DNA of 10,407 bases, from assembly GCA_964443875.1 (NCBI GenBank), contig CAYUET010000060.1, forward strand, positions 1-10,407, given 5' to 3'. This DNA comes from CAYUET01 sp964443875. GTDB taxonomy: Bacteria > Auribacterota > JAFGBW01. Shown here piece after piece: positions 1 to 8,137 of the stretch. The stretch's first letter is position 1, and each line of letters opens with the position of its first letter. The notes below the pieces were generated by a model, which was given only the letters and a program-made list of their open reading frames with translations, ran no database searches and was not told the DNA's origin. The position numbers and the translations under genes are program-made.

Positions 1-3000
1 CGGTAATATCTTTGGTCTTCATCAGTTTTCTCGGTGTTTTTGCAAGAAGACCGCCAGCCACAATTTTATCCCCTTCAAGAACAACAATATGAGCACCTGT
101 AGGAATGGAATAGTAGGCCAGAGGCTCACCGGATTCCGGATGTTTGATCACGATCTGCGGATGCATATCTTCCTTGTGATCCACCACGATCATTTCTGAA
201 AGTCCGGTTGCTTCATCGATTTCATTCTTAACCGAAATTCCGTCCTGAACGTCATGGAAAGCCACGATGCCTTCGCGTTCCGTTAAAATAGGAACATTAT
301 AAGGATCCCACTTCGCTATGATCTGGTCTTTTTTGACTTCAGAATTGTCCGCCACACTTAAAACAGTACCCAGTATGATGGAAAATTTTTCAATTTCACG
401 TCCGTCTTTATTCATAAGACTTAAAGTTCCGCCTTTTTTCAGCACAACGAACTCTCCGTCTTTTTCTACCGCATGAATGTTATTGTATTTAACACGGCCG
501 CCAACCTTGAGTTTGATCATAGGCTGCTTAAACACCTGGAAAGCCGTTCCACCGATGTGAAAGGTTCTCATGGTCAGCTGTGTTCCCGGTTCTCCGATGG
601 ACTGGGCTGCAATAATTCCCACCGCTTCACCCAGGGAAACTTCCTGACCGGAAGCCAAATTTATTCCGTAACATTTCTGACACACGCCCCTGTTGGATTC
701 ACAGGTCAGCACAGAACGGATTTTTACAGATTCTAGAGAAAGCTTTTTAATTTTCTTGACAATCTCATGGGTAATAATCTGGTCCGCTTCGCAGACAACT
801 TCACCTGAAACAGGATCCACGATGTCTTCGAGGGAGACGCGTCCGAAAATTCGTTCATCCAGGGAGACGACTTCTTCATCGCCTTCCATTACCGCGCGGA
901 CGGTAATACCATTCAATGTACCGCAATCGTCCTCGGTAATTAAGACATCCTGGGCGACGTCTACAAGTCTTCGGGTGAGATAACCGGCATCACCGGTTTT
1001 CAAAGCCGTATCGGCAAGTCCCTTACGGGCTCCGTGAGTGGAGGTAAAGTATTCCAGAACGGTCAGTCCTTCACGGAAATTAGAAGTAATAGGGGTTTCA
1101 ATAATGTCACCGGAAGGTTTGGCCATAAGACCTCTCATACCGGCTAGCTGGCGAATCTGCTGTTTGGAACCGCGGGCTCCTGAATCCACCATGAGAAAAA
1201 CCGGATTGATGGACTTCGTTCCTTTATTGTACTGCAGTTCACGGTACATGATATCGGAAATCATATCCGTGGTATGCGTCCAGACGTCAACGACCTTGTT
1301 GTATCGTTCACCTTCGGTAATCACACCGCTCTGATACTGCTTGCGGATTTCATTTACATTCTCCTGGGCCTCATCAATGATTTTATTCTTTTCTTCAGGA
1401 ATAATCATATCCATGATCCCGATGGAAATACCCGCCCTTGTTGCCTCCGCATATCCGAGTTCTTTAAGGCTGTCCAGATACTGTACGGTAATTTCATGCC
1501 CGCATTTACTGTAGACTTCTTCAATCACCTGCCCCATTTTCTTTTTACTGATTTCATGATTTATAAAATCAATGGAGACAGGAAGAATATCATTAAAAAT
1601 GACACGGCCTACGGTTGTTTCAACAACAGCCCCTTTGCGGGTTTTGATTTTTATCCGGTCATCGGAATTGACTTCGTTGAGATTTCTCGCAAGAATCACT
1701 TCTTCGAAAGAACCGAAAGTACCCTTTACAGGACTGTCTGAAATCGCATTACGGGTGAGGTAATACAGACCCAGAATAATATCCTGAGTCGGCGTGGAAA
1801 TTGGTCTTCCATTTGCCGGTGAAAATATATTATTATGAGCCATCATCAGAATTTTGGCTTCCATCTGCGCTTCAACTGAAAGGGGCACATGAACGGCCAT
1901 CTGGTCACCGTCAAAGTCAGCATTAAAGGCAGTGCAGACCAGAGGATGCAGCGTAATGGCTTTACCTTCAATCAAAATAGGCTCGAAAGCCTGAATACCC
2001 AGACGGTGAAGAGTAGGCGCTCTGTTCAGCATCACCGGATGGTCTTTGGTAACGCTTTCCAGAATATCCCATACTTCATGGGTACCTTTTTCAATCATTT
2101 TTTTGGCTTTTCGGATGGTATGAACGTACCCTTCTTGTTTCAGTCTCCGGATAATAAACGGCTCAAACAATTCAAGCGCCATTTTCTTGGGAAGACCGCA
2201 CTGATGGATTTTAAGTTCTGGCCCTACCACAATCACAGAACGTCCGGAATAATCCACACGCTTACCTAAAAGGTTCTGTCTGAAACGTCCCTGTTTTCCC
2301 TTGAGCATATCAGCAAAACTTTTTAAAGGACGGTTGCCTGAAGCCATGACCGGACGGCCGTGTCTTCCGTTGTCAAAAAGGGCATCCACCGATTCCTGGA
2401 GCATTCTCTTTTCGTTGCGGATGATCACTTCAGGGGTCTTGAGTTCAAGAATATTTTTCAAACGGTTATTACGGTTGATCACTCTTCTGTATAAATCGTT
2501 CAGGTCGGAAGTTGCAAATCGGCCTCCTTCAAGAGGTACCAGAGGTCTTAAATCCGGTGGAATAACAGGAACCGCTTTTAAAACCATCCACTCCGGTTTA
2601 TTTCCGGAAAGCGTAAAGCCTTCGACAATTTTCAAACGCTTTGAAATTTTCTTCTTGGTCTGAATGGATTTGCATTTTTTCATTTTATCGCGCAAATCCG
2701 CGCATAAAGCCGGTAAGTCCAGCTTGGCCATAAGATCAAGGACAGCCTCAGCACCCATCTTTGCCACAAAGCCGCTTCCGAATTTCGAACGGGCGTCTCT
2801 GTACTCGGTTTCATTGAGGAGCTGATACATTTCCATTCCGGTTGTTCCGGGATCAATGACCACATAATCTTCATAATAAATAACCCGTTCCAGAGTTCGG
2901 GTTGAAAAACCCAGTATATTTCCGATCCTAGACGGTGTCGTCTTAAAAAACCATATATGGGTCACAGGAACAGCCAGTTCGATGTGCCCCATTCTTTCAC

Positions 3001-3310
3001 GTCTGACTTTTGCCTGGACCACTTCTACGCCGCAGCGGTCACAGACGATGCCCTTATGTTTTATTCTTTTATATTTTCCGCAGTTGCATTCATAGTCTTT
3101 GGTCGGACCAAAAATACGCTCACAGAACAACCCGCCCCGTTCCGGTTTAAAGGTACGGTAATTGATAGTTTCAGGGTTTTTGACTTCGCCGTGGGACCAG
3201 GACATAATCTTTTCAGGAGAGGCAATCATGATCCTCACCTTGTTAAATTCAGGTCCTGTTTCCCCAAATATTTCTTCCTTAACGTTTTCTACATCTATAT
3301 CTTTAATCAC
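1..3310 (-). CDS. rpoC: DNA-directed RNA polymerase subunit beta' (RpoC), 3' end outside the window
   Basis: This is the catalytic beta' subunit of RNA polymerase. My translation of the minus strand stays open for 1103 codons from a GTG at 3308-3310 to the window edge. Zinc site 1 is C75, C77, C90 and C93. The catalytic motif NADFDGDQM is residues 463-471 (1898-1924), with D465, D467 and D469 chelating the active-site magnesium. The bridge helix lies at about 751-786. Zinc site 2 is C796, C870, C877 and C880, with the same spacing as in E. coli. The trigger loop is at about 903-921. After it comes a long SI3-type insertion (GRVKYNNIH onward, about 922 to the edge), and the window stops just before the expected return to the conserved trigger-loop arm. 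AAGGAG lies 8 nt before the GTG, which supports that start; the next in-frame ATG is 27 codons later, inside conserved sequence. It follows rpoB after 22 nt, so the two are cotranscribed. No frameshift or stop was found. Confidence 0.97.
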   Translation of the reverse strand, partial: MIKDIDVENVKEEIFGETGPEFNKVRIMIASPEKIMSWSHGEVKNPETINYRTFKPERGGLFCERIFGPTKDYECNCGKYKRIKHKGIVCDRCGVEVVQAKVRRERMGHIELAVPVTHIWFFKTTPSRIGNILGFSTRTLERVIYYEDYVVIDPGTTGMEMYQLLNETEYRDARSKFGSGFVAKMGAEAVLDLMAKLDLPALCADLRDKMKKCKSIQTKKKISKRLKIVEGFTLSGNKPEWMVLKAVPVIPPDLRPLVPLEGGRFATSDLNDLYRRVINRNNRLKNILELKTPEVIIRNEKRMLQESVDALFDNGRHGRPVMASGNRPLKSFADMLKGKQGRFRQNLLGKRVDYSGRSVIVVGPELKIHQCGLPKKMALELFEPFIIRRLKQEGYVHTIRKAKKMIEKGTHEVWDILESVTKDHPVMLNRAPTLHRLGIQAFEPILIEGKAITLHPLVCTAFNADFDGDQMAVHVPLSVEAQMEAKILMMAHNNIFSPANGRPISTPTQDIILGLYYLTRNAISDSPVKGTFGSFEEVILARNLNEVNSDDRIKIKTRKGAVVETTVGRVIFNDILPVSIDFINHEISKKKMGQVIEEVYSKCGHEITVQYLDSLKELGYAEATRAGISIGIMDMIIPEEKNKIIDEAQENVNEIRKQYQSGVITEGERYNKVVDVWTHTTDMISDIMYRELQYNKGTKSINPVFLMVDSGARGSKQQIRQLAGMRGLMAKPSGDIIETPITSNFREGLTVLEYFTSTHGARKGLADTALKTGDAGYLTRRLVDVAQDVLITEDDCGTLNGITVRAVMEGDEEVVSLDERIFGRVSLEDIVDPVSGEVVCEADQIITHEIVKKIKKLSLESVKIRSVLTCESNRGVCQKCYGINLASGQEVSLGEAVGIIAAQSIGEPGTQLTMRTFHIGGTAFQVFKQPMIKLKVGGRVKYNNIHAVEKDGEFVVLKKGGTLSLMNKDGREIEKFSIILGTVLSVADNSEVKKDQIIAKWDPYNVPILTEREGIVAFHDVQDGISVKNEIDEATGLSEMIVVDHKEDMHPQIVIKHPESGEPLAYYSIPTGAHIVVLEGDKIVAGGLLAKTPRKLMKTKDIT

Positions 3311-3318
3311 GGCAATAA

Positions 3319-3324
3319 CTCCTT
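3319..3324 (-). promoter_or_regulatory. rpoC ribosome binding site
   Basis: Minus-strand AAGGAG is 8 nt upstream of the GTG at 3308-3310. It lies in the 22-nt rpoB-rpoC spacer and decides for the GTG start of rpoC. Confidence 0.8.
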
Positions 3325-3332
3325 AAAAGGTT

Positions 3333-6300
3333 CTATTTTTCAATCTGAAGATCCAAGGCCAGGGACTGGATTTCCTTAACAAGAACGTTAAAGGATTCCG
3401 GTGTTCCGGCTTTGAGAGTATTGTCGCCTTTGACGATGGATTCATACATCTTTGTGCGTCCCAACACATCATCACTCTTGACCGTTAAAAGCTCCTGAAG
3501 CGCATAGGCCGCGCCATAGGCTTCAAGTGCCCACACTTCCATTTCTCCGAATCTCTGTCCTCCGAACTGGGCTTTTCCACCCAATGGCTGCTGTGTAACT
3601 AAAGAGTATGGCCCAACGGCTCGGGCATGGATTTTGTCTGCCACCAAATGGCTCAGTTTTAGCATGTACATTCTTCCTACAACGACCTTCTGATCGAATT
3701 TCTGTCCGGTTCTTCCATCGTAAAGATCAGTTTTACCTTTACGGGGTAACCCGGCCTTTTCAAGCAGATCCCAGATTTCCTCTTCCGAAATACTGCTGAA
3801 TACGGGAGTCGCTATCTTGATTCCCAGTTGTGCAGCGGCCCAGCCCAGATGGGTTTCCAAAACCTGTCCCACGTTCATACGGGAAGGCACACCGAGAGGA
3901 TTCAAGACCATCTGCAGCGGAGTCCCGTCTTCAAGAAAAGGCATGTCTTCCGGAGGAAGGACTTTGGACACAACGCCCTTGTTTCCGTGACGTCCAGCCA
4001 TTTTATCACCGACTGAAAGGGTATACTTGGAGGCGATATAAACCTTAACCTGTTTGATTACGCCCGGTTCAAGTTCATCACCCCTTTTTACAATTTCTAT
4101 GTCGCGTGTTTTTCTCATTTCAAGAAGTTCAACATTTCTTTCATACCGGAGAAGGATGGCCCTGAATTCCTGTACAAATTCCGTATCTTCCATTTCCAGA
4201 TTTTTAAAATCCGCTTCTTCCAGTGAAGTGATCATCGGCTTGGTGATTTTCTTTCCTTTGGGAATGACCACTTTACCGGTTAATTCATCCATCACATCAA
4301 CGTCAAAACTTCCGCCCACTAAAAGTCTTTCAACCCTTCGGATTCTTTCAGAACGGGCCGAGGCATATTTTTCATTAAATTCATTTTCTATTTTTTTGAT
4401 TAAAACAGATTCCTGCTTCTTCTCAATTTCATTCTTCGCCACATCTTTTCTGGAGAAGACCTTGACATCCATCACAACGCCTTCCACTCCGGAAGGGACT
4501 GTCAGGGAGGCATCACGGACATCAGCCGCCTTTTCACCGAAGATGGCTCTCAAAAGCCTTTCTTCAGGGGAAAGTTCCGTTTCGCTTTTCGGTGTGATTT
4601 TTCCGACCAGAATATCGCCCGGCTTTACTTCTGCTCCGATTCGGATAATTCCGTCTTCACCCAGATCTTTAAGCGCTTCTTCCTTGATATTAGGAATATC
4701 TCGGGTAATTTCTTCACGACCGAGTTTTGTATCGCGGGCTGCAATTTCATATTCATCGATGTGAATAGAAGTAAAGCAATCCTTTTTGACCACTTCTTCA
4801 CTGATGATAATCGCATCTTCAAAGTTATATCCATTCCAGGGAAGGAAACCGACCAGGATATTTCTTCCCAGGGCAAGTTCTCCTCCGTCTGTTGCAGGAC
4901 CGTCGGCAATAACCTGCCCTTTGACGACTTTCTGACCTTTGTTTACAATAGGGCACTGGTTCATGTTCGTTCCGGAATTGGAACGTATCATTTTATCCAG
5001 CTTTATTTCCATATCATTGACCACAATTCTTTTGGCATCGACATAGGAAATCTCTCCGTCTTCAGGAGCAAGCACAACCGCGCCTGAATCCTTTGCGGAT
5101 CTTTCTTCGATCCCCGTAGCCACAAAAGGAGCTTCCGTAATCATTAAAGGAACCGCCTGTCTCTGCATGTTGGAACCCATGAGCGCTCTGTTGGCGTCAT
5201 CATGTTCAAGAAAAGGAATCAAGCTTGCAGCAACCGATATGAATTGCCTTGGAGAAACGTCCATGTAATCGACTTCAGCAGGTGTTGCCATGCCTAATTC
5301 TCCGCGTGCACGGACAGGAACATTCTCTTCAATCATCTTCCCGTTCTTGTCAATTTTGATTCCGGCCTGCGCAATGACTTTTGTTTCTTCTTCATCGGCT
5401 GTTAAAAACTTAATCTGCTTGGTCACCGCCCCCTTCTGAACGACCTGATAGGGAGTCTGAATAAAACCAAACTGGTTGATTCTTGTAAAAAGGCACAAAG
5501 AGGCAATCAATCCGATGTTAGGGCCTTCCGGAGTTTCAATCGGACAGATTCTTCCAAAGTGCGAGTTATGAACGTCACGGACTTCAAATCCGGCGCGTTC
5601 ACGGCTTAAGCCGCCCGGCCCCAGAGCCGAGACCCTTCTCTTATGAGTAAGTTCGGATAAAGGATTGGTCTGATCCATAAACTGAGAAAGCTGGGATCTT
5701 CCGAAAAAATCCTTGATCACTGTAGAAAATCCTTTAGGATTGATCAGTTTATGAGGTGTCAGAACATCGGCTGTGACGTCATGAAGATTCATTCTTTCTT
5801 TAATCAGACGTTCCATGCGGGCAAGACCTACACGGCACTGATTCTGGAGCAATTCTCCGACCGAGCGTACCCGCCGGTTGCCTAAATGATCGATATCATC
5901 GACTTCACCACGGGTATTCTTGAGTTTGATCAAACGATGGATGGGATTAAGAATATCGCTGGGAGTCAGAGCTGTTGAATCAATTTCTTCGGGCTTGTCG
6001 ACCCCCATTTTAATATTGATTTTATAACGTCCTACGCGGCCTAAATCATAGCGTTTTACATCAAAAAACATGCGGCTTAACAAGGCTTTCGCATTGGATA
6101 AGGTCGGCGGATCGCCGGGACGCAATTTTTTATAAATTTCTTTAAGAGCCTCTTCTTTATTAGTCGAGGGATCTTTTGCAAGCATTTTCACAATGGAGGA
6201 TTCAGCAGCCGTTGCCGACTTGTCATCATGAACAATCTTTATCATTTTCTTCTTGGCCTGATCTTCAATCGTGACCAGCATATTTTCGGTTAAAACAGTT

Positions 6301-7070
6301 CCGGCTTTAAACAGAATTTTCCCGGATTCCGGATCCTTGATCGTTTCCGCCAGAACATTTCCTGCCGCATGTTCCTTATTTTTCTTTGCATGAATATCAA
6401 CTTCATGAATATCAAAAAAGTTTTTAAGAATATCCTCATCCGAATCATAATCTGCAATGGCACGAATAAAGGTCGTTGCGAGAATTTTACGGCTTCTGCG
6501 TTTTCTGTCCACAAAAACCCACAAAATATCATTCGTGTCAAACGTTACTTCCAGCCAGGATCCTCTGTATGGAATGATCCTGAAGGAATAGAGCTGAGCA
6601 CCCGTTATGTGAATACTCTTTTCAAAACAAATCCCGGGAGAACGGTGAAGCTGGCTGACAATAACTCTCTCAGCACCATTGATGATAAAAGTACCGGTCG
6701 GGGTCATTAAAGGCACCTGGCCCAGATAAACGACCTCTTCCTTGATGGATGTCCCTTCCCTTAAACGGAAGGTTACCCTTAAGGCCACACTGTATGTCAG
6801 CCCTCTCTTTTTACATTCAATGATGTTATATTTGGGTACTCCCAAATTATATTTTACAAACTCCAAGGAAGTATTTCCATCGAAGCTGCTGATTGGAAAT
6901 ATTTCACTGAATACTTCCTGAAGCCCGATATTCTTTCTTTTTTCCGGAAGTACATCTTCCTGAAGAAAATCCTTGTAGGAATTCTTCTGTACTTCAATCA
7001 GATTAGGAATATCGATAGCATCCTTAACTTTACCAAAATCAATCCTTTTTGTGTCCTTCTTCATATGCAA
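3333..7070 (-). CDS. rpoB: DNA-directed RNA polymerase subunit beta (RpoB)
   Basis: This is the complete beta subunit, 1245 residues from the TTG start, close in length to chlamydial beta and shorter than the 1342 of E. coli. Visible landmarks in order: the N-terminal lobe (GTFIINGAERVIVSQ, 126-140); a shortened lineage insertion at about 222-295; the rifampicin pocket SQLSQFMDQ to RVSAL (459-483, bases 5622-5696); RERAGFEVRDVH and ICPIETPEGPNIGL (490-521); GYNFEDAIII near the active site (747-756); the flap region (about 806-870); a charged, probably coiled-coil insertion (about 877-985); and GDKMAGRHGNKG (1021-1032). Pocket residues D466, H476, R479 and S481 are wild type, so rifampicin sensitivity is predicted. 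The start is uncertain: TTG at 7068-7070 lies 9 nt after GGGAG, while an in-frame ATG two codons later (7062-7064) lies 15 nt after it. It sits 65 nt after rplL and 22 nt before rpoC. The stop is TAG. Confidence 0.98.
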   Translation of the reverse strand: MHMKKDTKRIDFGKVKDAIDIPNLIEVQKNSYKDFLQEDVLPEKRKNIGLQEVFSEIFPISSFDGNTSLEFVKYNLGVPKYNIIECKKRGLTYSVALRVTFRLREGTSIKEEVVYLGQVPLMTPTGTFIINGAERVIVSQLHRSPGICFEKSIHITGAQLYSFRIIPYRGSWLEVTFDTNDILWVFVDRKRRSRKILATTFIRAIADYDSDEDILKNFFDIHEVDIHAKKNKEHAAGNVLAETIKDPESGKILFKAGTVLTENMLVTIEDQAKKKMIKIVHDDKSATAAESSIVKMLAKDPSTNKEEALKEIYKKLRPGDPPTLSNAKALLSRMFFDVKRYDLGRVGRYKINIKMGVDKPEEIDSTALTPSDILNPIHRLIKLKNTRGEVDDIDHLGNRRVRSVGELLQNQCRVGLARMERLIKERMNLHDVTADVLTPHKLINPKGFSTVIKDFFGRSQLSQFMDQTNPLSELTHKRRVSALGPGGLSRERAGFEVRDVHNSHFGRICPIETPEGPNIGLIASLCLFTRINQFGFIQTPYQVVQKGAVTKQIKFLTADEEETKVIAQAGIKIDKNGKMIEENVPVRARGELGMATPAEVDYMDVSPRQFISVAASLIPFLEHDDANRALMGSNMQRQAVPLMITEAPFVATGIEERSAKDSGAVVLAPEDGEISYVDAKRIVVNDMEIKLDKMIRSNSGTNMNQCPIVNKGQKVVKGQVIADGPATDGGELALGRNILVGFLPWNGYNFEDAIIISEEVVKKDCFTSIHIDEYEIAARDTKLGREEITRDIPNIKEEALKDLGEDGIIRIGAEVKPGDILVGKITPKSETELSPEERLLRAIFGEKAADVRDASLTVPSGVEGVVMDVKVFSRKDVAKNEIEKKQESVLIKKIENEFNEKYASARSERIRRVERLLVGGSFDVDVMDELTGKVVIPKGKKITKPMITSLEEADFKNLEMEDTEFVQEFRAILLRYERNVELLEMRKTRDIEIVKRGDELEPGVIKQVKVYIASKYTLSVGDKMAGRHGNKGVVSKVLPPEDMPFLEDGTPLQMVLNPLGVPSRMNVGQVLETHLGWAAAQLGIKIATPVFSSISEEEIWDLLEKAGLPRKGKTDLYDGRTGQKFDQKVVVGRMYMLKLSHLVADKIHARAVGPYSLVTQQPLGGKAQFGGQRFGEMEVWALEAYGAAYALQELLTVKSDDVLGRTKMYESIVKGDNTLKAGTPESFNVLVKEIQSLALDLQIEK

Positions 7071-7121
7071 TTATACTATCTCCCGGGATTTGCTAAGGTT
7101 TTATGTTTAGAACAAGTATAA
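7071..7121 (-). promoter_or_regulatory. rpoB leader: ribosome binding site enclosed by an inverted repeat
   Basis: Minus-strand TTATACT (7121-7115) and AGTATAA (7077-7071) are perfect 7-nt complements separated by 37 nt. Between them lies the rpoB Shine-Dalgarno GGGAG (7084-7080), itself part of the palindrome TCCCGGGA. The second arm falls between that site and the TTG codon. If it forms in the mRNA, the stem would occlude the start region. It is A-U rich and could be coincidental. Confidence 0.35.
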
Positions 7122-7135
7122 CAGGCAAACAAAGA

Positions 7136-7543
7136 TTACTTGATCTCCACTTCTGCACCCTGCTCTACAAGCTTGGCTTTAATCGCTTCGGATTCATCTT
7201 TGGAGACGCCGGTTTTGACTGTAGAACCCGCTTTGTCGACGAGATCTTTGGCTTCTTTAAGCCCTAAACCTGTGATTTCTCTGATAACCTTGATGACCTG
7301 AATTTTCTTGTCACCGGCGCTTTTAATGATCACGTCAAATTCGGTCTTCTCAGCAGCTGCAGGAGCCGCGGCACCAGCAGCAGCAGGACCTGCCATCATG
7401 GCAACAGGAGCGGCGGCACTGACACCGAATTTTTTCTCAAGAGCCTTTACGAGCTGAGAAAGTTCCAGAACGGAAAGGGTTTCAATGGATTCAATAATTT
7501 TTGTAAGCTTTTCTGATACTTCGACTGTTTGATTCTCTGACAT
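7136..7543 (-). CDS. rplL: 50S ribosomal protein L7/L12
   Basis: This is the multicopy stalk protein of the large subunit, which recruits and activates the translational GTPases EF-Tu, EF-G and IF2. It is 135 residues, slightly longer than the usual 120-130. The N-terminal dimerisation domain that docks on L10 spans about 1-42. A flexible Ala/Pro/Gly hinge follows at about 43-65 (AAAPVAMMAGPAAAG). The globular C-terminal domain spans about 67-135 and carries the factor-binding face (KVIREITGLGLKEAKDLVD, 85-103). The ATG at 7541-7543 is preceded by AAGGAG with 7 nt spacing, and that site lies in the loop of a short A-T inverted repeat (separate entry). It follows rplJ after 39 nt, the usual L10-L12 pairing, and precedes rpoB by 65 nt. 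The extra N-terminal residues (MSENQTVEVSEK) are only a modest extension. Confidence 0.98.
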   Translation of the reverse strand: MSENQTVEVSEKLTKIIESIETLSVLELSQLVKALEKKFGVSAAAPVAMMAGPAAAGAAAPAAAEKTEFDVIIKSAGDKKIQVIKVIREITGLGLKEAKDLVDKAGSTVKTGVSKDESEAIKAKLVEQGAEVEIK

Positions 7544-7544
7544 C

Positions 7545-7563
7545 TTAATTCTCCTTCAATTAA
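7545..7563 (-). promoter_or_regulatory. rplL ribosome binding site in the loop of an A-U hairpin
   Basis: On the minus strand TTAATT (7563-7558) and AATTAA (7550-7545) are a perfect 6-bp inverted repeat. The 7-nt loop between them is exactly GAAGGAG, the Shine-Dalgarno of rplL. The stem is A-U only and therefore weak. It would present the ribosome site in an exposed loop and would not bury it, which may favour high L7/L12 synthesis (inference). Confidence 0.6.
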
Positions 7564-7582
7564 CGACTAACTACATTTCCGA

Positions 7583-8116
7583 TTATTTAGATTCCGATTC
7601 TTTTTTGTCCTTGATGGCGGAGATCACTCTGACCACAGAGGCAACCGTTGCATTAAGAACACCCACAAAACCCGACAGAGGCGCAGCAATAGACCCTACT
7701 ACCTGACCCAGAAGTTCAAGTCTGGAAGGTAGAGAAGCAAGAGCCTTTACTTCCTCTGCTGTGATATAACGTCCGTTTAAAAAACCGCCCTTAATGACCA
7801 GTTTTTCATTTTCTTTTCCATATTCCATAATCACTTTTGCAACGGAAACCATATCTTTTCCGCCGATCGTGAAAGAAGACTGCCCTTTAATCGCTGTCTT
7901 CATACGTTCATCCACAGCCAAGCCCGCCTTTTGAGAAATAACAGTAAATAATCTGTTTTTCATTACACGGTATTCTGCAGACTGCTCGTCAAGTTTAAGC
8001 CTCAGCGCATTAATCTGTTCTTCTGTCATCCCCTGAAAACCGGTGATAAAAACGCTTTCTGCCGCCTTGACTTTCCCGGCAAAATGATCCACCAAAATTT
8101 TATTATCTTGTCTCAT
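7583..8116 (-). CDS. rplJ: 50S ribosomal protein L10
   Basis: L10 is the base of the L7/L12 stalk: its N-terminal domain binds the L11 region of 23S rRNA and its C-terminal helix carries the L7/L12 dimers. The 177-residue product has the family layout. There is an N-terminal alpha/beta domain with a conserved early block (ESVFITGFQGMTEEQINAL, about 20-38) and the VMKNRLF region (about 51-57), then a long C-terminal helical tail (about 130-177) ending in a charged KDKKESESK stretch. The ATG at 8114-8116 has GGGAG 9 nt upstream. Only 21 nt separate it from the rplA stop, so there is no room for the long structured L10 leader that autoregulates this gene in several bacteria. Any L10 feedback would have to act elsewhere or by translational coupling (inference). 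Confidence 0.97.
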   Translation of the reverse strand: MRQDNKILVDHFAGKVKAAESVFITGFQGMTEEQINALRLKLDEQSAEYRVMKNRLFTVISQKAGLAVDERMKTAIKGQSSFTIGGKDMVSVAKVIMEYGKENEKLVIKGGFLNGRYITAEEVKALASLPSRLELLGQVVGSIAAPLSGFVGVLNATVASVVRVISAIKDKKESESK

Positions 8117-8137
8117 GAATGAATACTCCCGCCTGTA

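Noticed and set aside
1274..1741. A 155-codon plus-strand open frame antisense to rpoC
   Set aside because: It is Phe/Asn/Ile-rich, has no known domain, and is entirely opposite conserved rpoC sequence. A shadow frame.
2957..3379. A 140-codon plus-strand open frame spanning the rpoC start and rpoB end
   Set aside because: It covers the zinc-finger codons of rpoC in reverse complement. The composition is unconvincing and there is no family resemblance.
4054..4764. A 236-codon open frame on the plus strand, antisense to rpoB
   Set aside because: The product is Ser/Leu/Phe-rich with no recognisable family, and it lies fully opposite well-conserved rpoB codons. It is a shadow of the real gene.
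5622..5696. The rifampicin pocket checked for resistance or producer-type changes
   Set aside because: The key residues D466, H476, R479 and S481 are wild type. The Thr in MDQTNP is also found, from memory, in chlamydial beta and is not a known resistance marker.
7071..7135. An attenuator or terminator between rplL and rpoB
   Set aside because: Some bacteria have one here, but I see no GC-rich stem followed by a T-run in these 65 nt. The only inverted repeat is A-T rich and has a long loop.
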